Positions 55,505 through 63,106 of a stretch of DNA of 64,000 bases are shown here, piece after piece. The stretch covers positions 124,001 through 188,000 of the forward strand of contig NZ_SPPC01000005.1 of assembly GCF_004570975.1 (NCBI RefSeq), given 5' to 3'. The notes beneath the pieces are model-generated. The model worked only from the letters and a program-made list of their open reading frames with translations, was not told the origin of the DNA and searched no databases. Made by a program: the position numbers and the translations under genes. The stretch's first letter is position 1; every line of letters starts with the position of its first letter. Source of the DNA: Barnesiella sp. WM24 (lineage in GTDB: Bacteria; Bacteroidota; Bacteroidia; Bacteroidales; Muribaculaceae).

Positions 55505-55543
55505 ACTAAATTTACGTTTTTGTGAATAATTTAATCGCGTTTT

Positions 55544-55999
55544 TTATACCAGGAGGCTCTTTAGCACGGAAATAATCATATTTGCCGTAAGTTTATTGGC
55601 TTGATTTATAGCCAATGTTTTGGAATCGTCGTCTTTACATCGGGATACATATATAGGCGCAGTTTCAATGATGTCATATCCATTCTCATCAGCAAAATCA
55701 TTCAACATATCGTATACGCCCCACTTTGTACGACTTGCCGAAATAATGACATCGCATTTGTAAGAGACACAAACATCCAAACACTCATGAAGAGTTTTTT
55801 CATACCCGGGATCTCCAAATGTAATAATACCCACAGCATGCTCTGAATACCGACCTATCATAAATGCTGTGATTTCATCTTTTCCCGATGGATAAAGCAA
55901 TTCAAAATCAGGGTCGCTGCACAAATTTTGAATCAGACAATCCAGAGACCCTGTTTTTCCATGATTTTGTTTTGCTTTGTGTATTACAAGCGTTTTCAT
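55544..55999 (-). CDS. Hypothetical protein with a Walker A motif
   Basis: 151 residues, soluble, not recognised. A hydrophobic strand (TLVIHKA) runs into AKQNHGKT, an exact A-x4-G-K-T Walker A loop, so a P-loop nucleotide-binding fold is likely. Later strands AVGIITFGD and CDVIISASRTKWGVYDML alternate with helices as in a Rossmann/P-loop fold; a Walker B Asp is not obvious. It is preceded, on the same strand, by about 360 nt of structured sequence with its own promoter and then by an Abi-family HEPN gene. It may be a third part of that system or only a gene that uses the RNA as leader. Confidence 0.72.
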   Translation of the reverse strand: MKTLVIHKAKQNHGKTGSLDCLIQNLCSDPDFELLYPSGKDEITAFMIGRYSEHAVGIITFGDPGYEKTLHECLDVCVSYKCDVIISASRTKWGVYDMLNDFADENGYDIIETAPIYVSRCKDDDSKTLAINQANKLTANMIISVLKSLLV

Positions 56000-56044
56000 A
56001 AGTTTTTGGTTGCCGTGGTCATCCTCTCGTTGGCATTAGATTGG

Positions 56045-56405
56045 TTTACAAAGAGAAAAGCGTAGGAATCTGTATCTGTTACCATCCTACTTTCCGAGGC
56101 TTCTCGCATTGCCCTTTAGATGTCGGATGGCAACGCAGAAGCCCACGCCAGTATATGCAATCAATGCGTCCGGCTATATTTCTCCCGAAATATCATGCCG
56201 AAAGCAAGATAATCACATATCCACGGGCATCTACCGTTGCTCAATCCTTGACATCTAAATGAATTTTGCGAGAATTCCGGAAAGTCAAGAATCAGCGCGG
56301 ATAAACGCTTTCAAATATTTATTACATCCCGCTCCGCTTAACCCCAGACCGAGGGATTGGTTCAGATGAATCTTACCCTGCTGGCGTGGTTTGCAGTACG
56401 GTCTG
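56045..56405 (-). ncRNA. Candidate structured noncoding RNA next to the Abi gene
   Basis: No convincing reading frame covers these 360 bases; both strands are broken by stops. Read on the minus strand it folds into a chain of helices: 56405-56399 with 56351-56345 (7 bp); 56333-56326 with 56302-56294; 56291-56284 with 56252-56245 (8 bp), which encloses gaatt/aattc at 56277-56261; 56237-56223; 56200-56171 (atatttc stem with GGGA loop); 56143-56129 with 56113-56098 (about 15 bp); and 56094-56085 with 56067-56055, followed by the U-rich CTTTTCTCTTTG. The first helix starts at the predicted transcript start. It could also be a long 5' leader of the gene at 55544-55999. Confidence 0.62.
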
Positions 56406-56411
56406 TAGTCA

Positions 56412-56443
56412 CAAAGTTAATTAAAATTTATTGTTCCTACAAT
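56412..56443 (-). promoter_or_regulatory. Promoter of the candidate ncRNA
   Basis: Minus-strand ATTG (56443-56440, one mismatch to TTTG), a 20-base spacer and TAACTTTG (56419-56412). It lies in the 50 bases after the Abi stop codon and predicts a start at about 56405. Confidence 0.62.
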
Positions 56444-56493
56444 ATTCCTCAAGAATTTAACGGTTATCGATCTTCACGTTTTTGCTGGCACGA

Positions 56494-57384
56494 TTACTGC
56501 CAAAGCGTTTCATTCCCCCAATTGCTTGGGAACCCCATTGCAATAGTATCTACTTTCGGATATTCGGCAAGCAGTGATTTGAAACGGGCAACGAATGTGT
56601 TTTGTGGATTTACTGCTTGAAGGTAATACAATATAATTGACAGTATGTAATATACCCTTTTTGTATCATGCGGAGTATTTATAAATGGCAGATGTGTGTT
56701 GCGAGGTACGACTGCGTTAATGCTCAACCGACGATTCCACAATCGGCTGTGGTGTGCGCAAATATTCCTTATATATACGATTGAATGTAGCCAAGACTCC
56801 ATTACAGAGTCTGTCAGTCCATAGAAACGAGCCACTTTTCGCCTTGCGTGACCGGCGTTGAGCCATTTGTACATCATCGACAATGTACCGAATGAACTTA
56901 TTTCAAACGTCATCCAACTTGGCGGAAAGTTATTTGAATAACGCTGTTGGAAGCCGACAATGGCATCATCATCGCTCCTACGTAATTCGGACTGTAAATT
57001 TGTCAACAGAGTGGCGTGACGACTTGTGTTACGAAAATTATCCGGATTTTCAAACCAGTATATACCGGCCTCGTCACCCATTATCAATGATAGTTGTGTA
57101 CGGATTGACACCTCGATTTTTTCCAGCTCTGAACAAATCATCTTTCGCAATGCCGAGTCAAACTTATATAGCGAGTAGGCATCTTCAAAACTTGCTCCCT
57201 CCTTAAACTGACGCGAATTAGTCTGTCGTAACGGCATAAGATAACTCTTCATTCGGAAAAGACTTATATTTTCCAAAATATGCTGTGCCTTGTTCTCATC
57301 GGAGAAAGTTAACCCCTCCGATTTTAGAAGACTTATCTGTTCGGCAACCGAGATCTGCGGTTGATTATAGTGTGGAAGTGTCAT
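56494..57384 (-). CDS. Abi family protein (Abi_2, AbiD/AbiF-like HEPN)
   Basis: 296 residues. Abi_2 blocks: ISVAEQISLLKSEGLTFSDE at the start, RMKSYLMPLRQ, FDSALRKMICSELEKIEVSI, PPSWMTFEISSFGTLSMMYK and the C-terminal YIRNICAHHSRLWNRR. The last contains R206-x4-H211, the R-x4/6-H ribonuclease motif of HEPN domains. Abi_2 members stop phage growth by killing or arresting the infected cell, and HEPN proteins cleave RNA. Only one motif is present, so the active site would need a dimer. It is in the A+T-rich island, with a strong promoter, a hairpin leader and a structured RNA region downstream. Confidence 0.9.
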   Translation of the reverse strand: MTLPHYNQPQISVAEQISLLKSEGLTFSDENKAQHILENISLFRMKSYLMPLRQTNSRQFKEGASFEDAYSLYKFDSALRKMICSELEKIEVSIRTQLSLIMGDEAGIYWFENPDNFRNTSRHATLLTNLQSELRRSDDDAIVGFQQRYSNNFPPSWMTFEISSFGTLSMMYKWLNAGHARRKVARFYGLTDSVMESWLHSIVYIRNICAHHSRLWNRRLSINAVVPRNTHLPFINTPHDTKRVYYILSIILYYLQAVNPQNTFVARFKSLLAEYPKVDTIAMGFPSNWGNETLWQ

Positions 57385-57396
57385 AAAAAAATAAAA

Positions 57397-57438
57397 ACTT
57401 ACCCTGAGCGCGCTGTTCTTACGGGAAGCGGGGTAAGT
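57397..57438 (-). repeat. Inverted repeat in the leader of the Abi gene
   Basis: acttaccc (57397-57404) and gggtaagt (57431-57438) form a perfect 8-bp pair with further partial pairing inside. It fills the roughly 55-nt leader between transcript start (about 57441) and ATG 57384. It may be an RNA hairpin or an operator. Confidence 0.7.
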
Positions 57439-57447
57439 ATGTTACTG

Positions 57448-57478
57448 CAAATTTAGTGCTTTTATCTGTAATAACAAA
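57448..57478 (-). promoter_or_regulatory. Promoter of the Abi gene
   Basis: Minus-strand TTTG (57478-57475), a 19-base spacer and TAAATTTG (57455-57448): a full consensus match. Confidence 0.8.
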
Positions 57479-57559
57479 ATCCAAATCAACTATTACGCCG
57501 TTTTCAGAGAGAAATCTTCAGCACACCGGGGCAGCTCCCGGCATTGCAGCCGGTTAGAC

Positions 57560-57606
57560 AAAAAAGGGACCGCCTGAGAGCGACATTGCTCCCCCGAGGC
57601 GGTCCC
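57560..57606 (-). terminator. Rho-independent terminator of pfp
   Basis: Minus-strand stem gggaccgcct/aggcggtccc (57606-57597 with 57575-57566) with an inner gagc/gctc pair, followed by TTTTTTTGTC. About 55 bases past the stop of pfp. Confidence 0.92.
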
Positions 57607-57659
57607 TGCAAGCTGTGATTCGGGTTTTATCTTTTGCCGTCAGCCATCAATCCATGATG

Positions 57660-59303
57660 TTAACGGTGCTCATACTGAAGGGTCAGTGAGGGCTGGTCAC
57701 ACACTTCTGCCGGTCCAAAATACTGGATCGGGCCGGGATAAACGAAGTCAGTGTTGATCGCCCATCCGTCACGCTTAGATGCAAATTTCTTGAACGGCGC
57801 ACCGTCAAGGCTGACAAGCGCTTTCTGTATAACGGGCTTCATGGCTCCGTGGCGGCGCTCCATGTTCATCATCATTGTGATAGGTATACCGCCGGCAATC
57901 CACTGTACAGAGGGCTTGGTAAGACCGCGCACACTTGACATGTAACCGGTGACACCTGAATTGATAAGACATGCGGCATTGAAACCGAGAGCATAGCAGT
58001 AGTCGGCATCAAAGTTAGAGGGATCGGCACAGCGTCCTTCGTAGCCGAAGAAGTGGTAGAGCGACGCAAACTTGCCTACATAGCGACCTTCGCTCTTCAT
58101 TTCATTCAGGCGACGTGCCACCATCTCACCGAGCAGCTTCTCGGTCTCGATAAGCGATACCTGAACATTGCCGTGGGGGTCACGGTCAAGACAAAGCTGA
58201 CGAGCCACGCCCTCGGGAAGGCTGGTGAAAATCGCAGTGTTGTCATCAGAAAGGCGCTCTGCAATCCAGGTAAGCTGGTTCTGACGGTCAACCTTTGCAA
58301 ACTCTTCGGCATTAGCGGCAAGGAGGTCGTTGAGCTCGGCGATAAGAGCCTTCATCGCAGGGATGAACTCGATAAGACCCTCGGGGATGAGGACTGTACC
58401 GAAGTTATTGCCGTTGGCAGCACGCGCAGCCACTACATCGGCGATAGAGTTAACGATGTCGTTAAGAGTCTGCTTCTTTGCCTCAACTTCCTCGGAGATG
58501 ATGCAGACATTGGGCTGACACTGTAGCGCACACTCAAGAGCGATGTGGCTTGCAGAACGTCCCATGAGCTTGATGAAGTGCCAGTATTTCTTTGATGAGT
58601 TACAGTCACGCTGGATGTTACCGATAACCTCACTGTAGACCTTAGTTGCGGTGTCGAAGCCGAAAGAGGTCTCAATCACCTCATTCTTGAGGTCACCGTC
58701 GATAGTCTTCGGACAGCCGATTACCTGAACACCGGCGTTGATTTCCTTATAATACTCGGCGAGGATAGCGGCATTGGTATTGGAGTCGTCACCACCGATG
58801 ATGACAAGAGCCTTGATGTTAAGCTCTTTCAGGATTTCAAGACCTTTGTCAAACTGAGCCTTGGTCTCAAGCTTTGTTCTTCCTGAACCGATGATGTCAA
58901 ATCCACCTGTGTTACGATACTCGTCGATAATTTCGGCGGTAAGTTCAACATACTGATGGTCAACAAAACCGCCGGGGCCCATAAGGAAGCCGTACAGACG
59001 GCTGTCGCGATGTACCTTCTTGATACCGTCAAACAGACCGCTGATTACATTGTGTCCGCCGGGAGCCTGACCTCCTGAAAGGATAACACCTACATTTACA
59101 GGCTCGGTCTTGCCTGCCGATGCAGCCTTCTCAAACTGGATTTCGGGAAGACCGTATGTGTTGGGAAACAGATTCTTGATATCTTCCTGATCGGCCACCG
59201 AATTAGTAGCCTTGCCCTCTACCGCCTTTACAGCGCCGGTAAGCACAATCGGCAATTTGGGCTGATAAGCCGCACGGGCTTTCTGAAGTGCACTCTTCTT
59301 CAT
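57660..59303 (-). CDS. pfp: PPi-dependent fructose-6-phosphate 1-phosphotransferase
   Basis: 547 residues, the long clade typical of Bacteroidetes and plants. Reversibly phosphorylates fructose 6-phosphate with pyrophosphate in place of [20 protein letters not shown] at residue 70, the [10 protein letters not shown] block in which the second Asp excludes ATP, the [10 protein letters not shown] catalytic loop with Lys, [11 protein letters not shown] and the sugar-binding C-terminus are all present. It gives reversible glycolysis/gluconeogenesis flux and saves ATP. Divergent from the DHH phosphoesterase gene. Confidence 0.96.
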   Translation of the reverse strand: MKKSALQKARAAYQPKLPIVLTGAVKAVEGKATNSVADQEDIKNLFPNTYGLPEIQFEKAASAGKTEPVNVGVILSGGQAPGGHNVISGLFDGIKKVHRDSRLYGFLMGPGGFVDHQYVELTAEIIDEYRNTGGFDIIGSGRTKLETKAQFDKGLEILKELNIKALVIIGGDDSNTNAAILAEYYKEINAGVQVIGCPKTIDGDLKNEVIETSFGFDTATKVYSEVIGNIQRDCNSSKKYWHFIKLMGRSASHIALECALQCQPNVCIISEEVEAKKQTLNDIVNSIADVVAARAANGNNFGTVLIPEGLIEFIPAMKALIAELNDLLAANAEEFAKVDRQNQLTWIAERLSDDNTAIFTSLPEGVARQLCLDRDPHGNVQVSLIETEKLLGEMVARRLNEMKSEGRYVGKFASLYHFFGYEGRCADPSNFDADYCYALGFNAACLINSGVTGYMSSVRGLTKPSVQWIAGGIPITMMMNMERRHGAMKPVIQKALVSLDGAPFKKFASKRDGWAINTDFVYPGPIQYFGPAEVCDQPSLTLQYEHR

Positions 59304-59433
59304 TGACTTAATGAGTTATAGATTAGTAATATATATGTCCATATGTTTTGATTGCAAATTTCGCAAAAAATTATCAAAATATCAACCTGTTTCATAATAA
59401 AAAAACAACTTTTAATCAGAGTCGACAATCTCT

Positions 59434-59465
59434 ATTGAAAATATCGGTTAATTTTGATAACTTTG
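59434..59465 (+). promoter_or_regulatory. Promoter of the DHH phosphoesterase operon
   Basis: ATTG at 59434-59437, a 20-base spacer, TAACTTTG at 59458-59465; about 28 nt of leader before ATG 59498. Confidence 0.68.
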
Positions 59466-59497
59466 CTCCTTGATAAATAGGCTAAATCAACAAATAA

Positions 59498-60535
59498 ATG
59501 CTACGACCCGTCATATCGGAATCTAAAGTAAAAGCTGTCAGCGACCTGCTTCAGGAGAGCGACCGCATTGTGATAACGTGTCACATGGCACCTGACGGAG
59601 ACGCCATAGGCTCGTCGCTCGGTTTGCTCCACACCCTTGCCAACATAGGCAAGGAGGCCCGCATAGTGACCCCCGACAGGATTCCGGAAACCCTCAGGTT
59701 TCTACCAGGCGCAAAAGATATTGTGCCTTACTCAAAATATACTGAATTTGCAGGAAAGCTTCTTAATGACGCCGACCTGATATTCTGTCTTGACTTTAAC
59801 GCACTCTACCGCGTCGACCGCATGAAAGACGCCCTTGAGAGTGCAAGCGCCAGGAAGATACTTGTCGACCACCACGAAAGTCCGCAGGATTTTACCGACG
59901 TGGCAATCTCCCACCCCGACCAGTCGTCGACATCAATGCTTCTATTCCGCCTTCTTTGCCGTCTTGAGCTTTTCAACATGATTGACCGCAAGGCGGCGAC
60001 ATGCATCTATACAGGCATGATGACCGACACAGGCAACTTCTCCTACAACTCCAATGACCCTGACCTTTATGTAGTCATCGCAGAGCTTGTGAGAAAAGGC
60101 ATCAACAAGGATGAGATTTACAAGCGCGTCATGGACACAAAGAAAGCAAATGTATTAAAGCTAAACGGATATGCCGTCTCCAACATGCAGCTTTTCCCTG
60201 AACACAAGGCTGCGTTGCTGACTCTATCTGCCGATGAGCTCAAGCGCTATAACTATCAGCGTGGCGACACAGAAGGGCTTGTCAACGAACCATTGGCGAT
60301 TGAAGACGTAATCTACTCGGTGTTTCTCCGCGAAGACGAGCACCATATCAAGGTGTCAACCCGGAGCAAAGGCGATTTCCCGGTCAACAAAATCTGTGAA
60401 AAGTATTTCAACGGAGGCGGACACGTTAACGCAGCCGGCGGCGAAATAGAATGTTCTCTCGAAGAGGCTGTAGAAATGTTCAAGTCCACGCTTGCCGACA
60501 TGGAGCAATACCTCAAATCAAAAACAATAAAATAA
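59498..60535 (+). CDS. nrnA: DHH/DHHA1 phosphoesterase (NrnA-like)
   Basis: 345 residues. NrnA enzymes degrade 2-5 nt RNAs to mononucleotides and can dephosphorylate pAp. DHH metal site in HMAPDGDAIGSSLGL, FCLDFNALYRVD and VDHHESP; the C-terminal DHHA1 domain ends with the GGGHVNAAGG substrate loop. Cytoplasmic. The following DUF4827 and GlmM-type genes (30 and 12 bases apart) make a likely operon. Confidence 0.92.
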   Translation: MLRPVISESKVKAVSDLLQESDRIVITCHMAPDGDAIGSSLGLLHTLANIGKEARIVTPDRIPETLRFLPGAKDIVPYSKYTEFAGKLLNDADLIFCLDFNALYRVDRMKDALESASARKILVDHHESPQDFTDVAISHPDQSSTSMLLFRLLCRLELFNMIDRKAATCIYTGMMTDTGNFSYNSNDPDLYVVIAELVRKGINKDEIYKRVMDTKKANVLKLNGYAVSNMQLFPEHKAALLTLSADELKRYNYQRGDTEGLVNEPLAIEDVIYSVFLREDEHHIKVSTRSKGDFPVNKICEKYFNGGGHVNAAGGEIECSLEEAVEMFKSTLADMEQYLKSKTIK

Positions 60536-60565
60536 CAAATACCCACTCTTACAACACCATTTGAC

Positions 60566-61255
60566 ATGAAACTACTTCAAAATATATTTCTATCACTTAC
60601 CGGATGCCTGTTAATTTCTGTCGCCATGTCTTCATGCAACGACAGCAAAAGTTACGCCGACCTGCTTCGTGACGAGACAAAGGCTATCAACAACTACCTT
60701 GCCGACCAGCGTGTGGTAGGTGACGTGCCCGCCGACTCTGTATTCGAGTCACGACGCAGCCTCGCCGAAAAAATATATAAGGAGTCGGGAGCCACTGCAG
60801 CAACCGGCGAAGAGCATGAGGAAGCTATCGGAAAAATCATGAGCGACCTTGCAAAAGACCCGGCTAAAGACGCGCCCTATTACCGCATGGACGAAGATGG
60901 CAACGTCTACATGAAAGTCATTCGCGAGGGCGACATGGAAAACCGTCCTAAATACAATGACCTTGTATATTTCCGCTTTTTGCGCTACAACCTTGCGGGA
61001 TATGACAACGGCGTGTACCCCACTCCGGAAGGCAACGCTTCAAGCATGGTCAACAGCGCCGAGTCGATACGCTTCGGCAATTATCAGTCAGTAGCGTCGT
61101 CGACATGGGGCGAAGGAGTGCAGCTGCCGCTCTATTACCTCGGCTACGGATGTGAGGTGCAGCTCGTAATCCGTTCTCAGGCGGGAATGTCGTCGGAGAT
61201 TGCAGCCGTGACCCCCTACATGTATGAAATAAGATATTATAAAAGCAATATTTAA
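60566..61255 (+). CDS. DUF4827 lipoprotein, FKBP-like fold
   Basis: 229 residues. Lipoprotein signal with lipobox MSSC (Cys24) followed by NDSKSYADLLRDE. DUF4827 proteins are found in Bacteroidales and look like FKBP-type peptidyl-prolyl isomerases: MKVIREGDMENRPKYNDLVYF matches the opening strands, and VQLPLYYLGYGCEVQLVI the region around the isomerase pocket. Whether the catalytic residues are kept cannot be judged here. An envelope folding factor is the best guess. Confidence 0.82.
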   Translation: MKLLQNIFLSLTGCLLISVAMSSCNDSKSYADLLRDETKAINNYLADQRVVGDVPADSVFESRRSLAEKIYKESGATAATGEEHEEAIGKIMSDLAKDPAKDAPYYRMDEDGNVYMKVIREGDMENRPKYNDLVYFRFLRYNLAGYDNGVYPTPEGNASSMVNSAESIRFGNYQSVASSTWGEGVQLPLYYLGYGCEVQLVIRSQAGMSSEIAAVTPYMYEIRYYKSNI

Positions 61256-61267
61256 CTTTTAGAAAAT

Positions 61268-62653
61268 ATGTCTCTGATAAAATCAATTTCAGGCATCCGC
61301 GGCACTATCGGCGGCGCACCCGGAGAGGGTCTCAGCCCGGTAGACGTAGTGAAATTCACTGCCGCATACGCACACTTTATAGCAAAAACGACAACACGCA
61401 CCTCCCGCACAATAGTGGTGGGTAGAGACGCCAGACTGTCGGGACCGATGGTAAACTCTCTTGTCGAGGCTACACTCACCGGCATGGGATTTGATGTCGT
61501 AAACATCGGACTTGCCTCCACTCCCACCACAGAGGTGGCTGTAGTAATGGAGAAAGCCTGCGGCGGCATCATAATAACAGCGTCACACAATCCCAAACAG
61601 TGGAACGCGCTGAAGCTGCTCAACGAAAACGGCGAATTTCTAAACGACGAGCAGGGCAAGGAAGTGCTCCGCATAGCCGAAAACGACGAATACACATTTG
61701 CCGACATTGACTCAATCGGTCACGCTTATATCAACAACACTTACGACGCAAAGCATATCGAGTCAGTCCTCGCTCTTAAACTTGTAGACTGCGAAGCTAT
61801 CGCCAAAGCCGATTTCACGGTTGCAGTAGATGCGGTAAACTCAGTGGGCGGAATCGTGATACCCAAACTTCTTCGCGCTCTCGGAGTGAAGAATATAATC
61901 GAACTCAACTGCGAGGCAACCGGTAAATTTGCCCACACCCCGGAGCCTATCCCGGAAAACCTGACCCAGATTTCCGATCTCATGCGCTCAGGCAAGGCAG
62001 ATGTAGGCTTTGTCGTAGACCCCGACGTCGACCGCCTTGCCATCGTAATGGAAAACGGCGAGATGTTTGTCGAAGAATACACGCTTGTAGCCGTAGCCGA
62101 TTATGTGCTAAGCCACACCCCCGGCTCGACAGTATCCAACCTCAGCTCTTCACGTGCACTTCGCGATGTCACCAACAGTCATGGATGCAGCTACTCGGCA
62201 GCGGCTGTAGGCGAGGTAAATGTAGTGACCAAGATGAAAGAGACCGGTGCTGTAATAGGTGGCGAAGGCAATGGCGGAGTCATCTATCCCGAGGCCCACT
62301 ATGGACGTGACGCGCTTGTAGGCGTGGCTCTTTTCCTTACTTTGCTTGCTAAAAGCGGCAAGAAAGTCAGCGAGCTCAAAAAGACCTACCCGGAGTATGC
62401 GATAGCCAAGAACAAGATTGAGCTTACCCCCGACATTAATGTCGATGCCATACTCGCAGCCGTCAAGGAAAGATATTCCACCGAGACTGTCACTGACATC
62501 GACGGAGTAAAGATTGACTTCCCCGACTGCTGGGTGCATCTGCGCAAGTCCAACACCGAACCGATTATACGTATATACTCCGAAGCCCCGTCCATGGAAG
62601 AGGCAAACGAGCTTGCGCGCCAGATTAAAGAAGTGATTGCATCGCTTGCCTGA
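61268..62653 (+). CDS. glmM: Phosphohexomutase, phosphoglucosamine mutase type
   Basis: 461 residues. Alpha-D-phosphohexomutase family: SISGIRGTIGG at the start, the phosphoserine loop TASHNPKQWNALK with Ser as phosphate carrier, the Mg2+ loop DPDVDRLAI, the sugar-binding GEGNGG and the phosphate-binding RKSNTEPIIRIYSEA. In Bacteroidetes the protein in this context is taken as GlmM, which makes glucosamine 1-phosphate for UDP-GlcNAc; phosphomannomutase activity is an alternative. Third gene of the nrnA-DUF4827 unit. Confidence 0.9.
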   Translation: MSLIKSISGIRGTIGGAPGEGLSPVDVVKFTAAYAHFIAKTTTRTSRTIVVGRDARLSGPMVNSLVEATLTGMGFDVVNIGLASTPTTEVAVVMEKACGGIIITASHNPKQWNALKLLNENGEFLNDEQGKEVLRIAENDEYTFADIDSIGHAYINNTYDAKHIESVLALKLVDCEAIAKADFTVAVDAVNSVGGIVIPKLLRALGVKNIIELNCEATGKFAHTPEPIPENLTQISDLMRSGKADVGFVVDPDVDRLAIVMENGEMFVEEYTLVAVADYVLSHTPGSTVSNLSSSRALRDVTNSHGCSYSAAAVGEVNVVTKMKETGAVIGGEGNGGVIYPEAHYGRDALVGVALFLTLLAKSGKKVSELKKTYPEYAIAKNKIELTPDINVDAILAAVKERYSTETVTDIDGVKIDFPDCWVHLRKSNTEPIIRIYSEAPSMEEANELARQIKEVIASLA

Positions 62654-62697
62654 CCTCCTTAATAGATGTTAATAAAGCATCGAGGCGGCAAACTTTC

Positions 62698-62752
62698 CAT
62701 GACTGTTACAGGTTATAAAAGCAATTGGTAACTATTAATTTTAACAGTCATG
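62698..62752 (+). repeat. 11-bp inverted repeat covering the start codon of the YtxH-like gene
   Basis: catgactgtta at 62698-62708 and taacagtcatg at 62742-62752 are perfect inverted copies 33 bases apart. The right arm ends with the ATG at 62750, so in RNA the start codon would be paired. Confidence 0.75.
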
Positions 62753-62992
62753 AAGTGTAGCATCGAAACATTTCTGCTCGGGCTCGTAACCGGTGTACTC
62801 ACCGGAATGTATGCCGAGCGATACACCCGCACAACAATGCGCGGTCGTAAGATAAGAAGAGAAGTCAACAAGACTATCCGTGACATTTACGGGTCAGCCG
62901 AGCAGCAGATAGGCAAAATCAAGGAAAAGGTGAGCCATTCTGTCGACGATGCCCGCGACGTAATTGATGACGCTTTAGAAGCGGCAAAATAA
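62750..62992 (+). CDS. Small YtxH-like protein
   Basis: 80 residues. An N-terminal hydrophobic, Gly-containing helix (FLLGLVTGVLTGMYA) followed by a basic and then amphipathic helical tail (KIKEKVSHSVDDARDVIDDAL), the layout of YtxH/general-stress small proteins. Function unknown. It could be anchored to the membrane by its N-terminus. The ATG is inside an inverted repeat, and a hairpin (63012-63048) lies 20 bases after its stop. Confidence 0.82.
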   Translation: MKCSIETFLLGLVTGVLTGMYAERYTRTTMRGRKIRREVNKTIRDIYGSAEQQIGKIKEKVSHSVDDARDVIDDALEAAK

Positions 62993-63011
62993 ACTTTGAT
63001 TTATACAATAG

Positions 63012-63048
63012 GAAAGGCGGCTGTTGCTTTAAGCATCGGTCGCCTTTC
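63012..63048. terminator. Hairpin between the YtxH-like gene and radA
   Basis: gaaaggcg (63012-63019) pairs with cgcctttc (63041-63048), extended by one or two inner pairs. It lies between two converging genes and is a plausible terminator, but no long T-run follows. Confidence 0.6.
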
Positions 63049-63106
63049 TGCATTATCTCGTCGCCGCCCCACCCTTGGGGAACGGGGTCTTAACCTCATA
63101 TCGGCA

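Noticed and set aside
56041-56262. 73-codon plus-strand frame over the structured region
   Set aside because: No start signal or protein-like composition; it runs antisense through the strongest hairpins and matches nothing recognisable.
56045-56405. RNase P RNA, tmRNA or 6S RNA as the identity of the structured region
   Set aside because: The RNase P GAGGAAAGTCC core and the tmRNA ALAA tag and T-loop are missing, and there is no single long interrupted stem as in 6S RNA.
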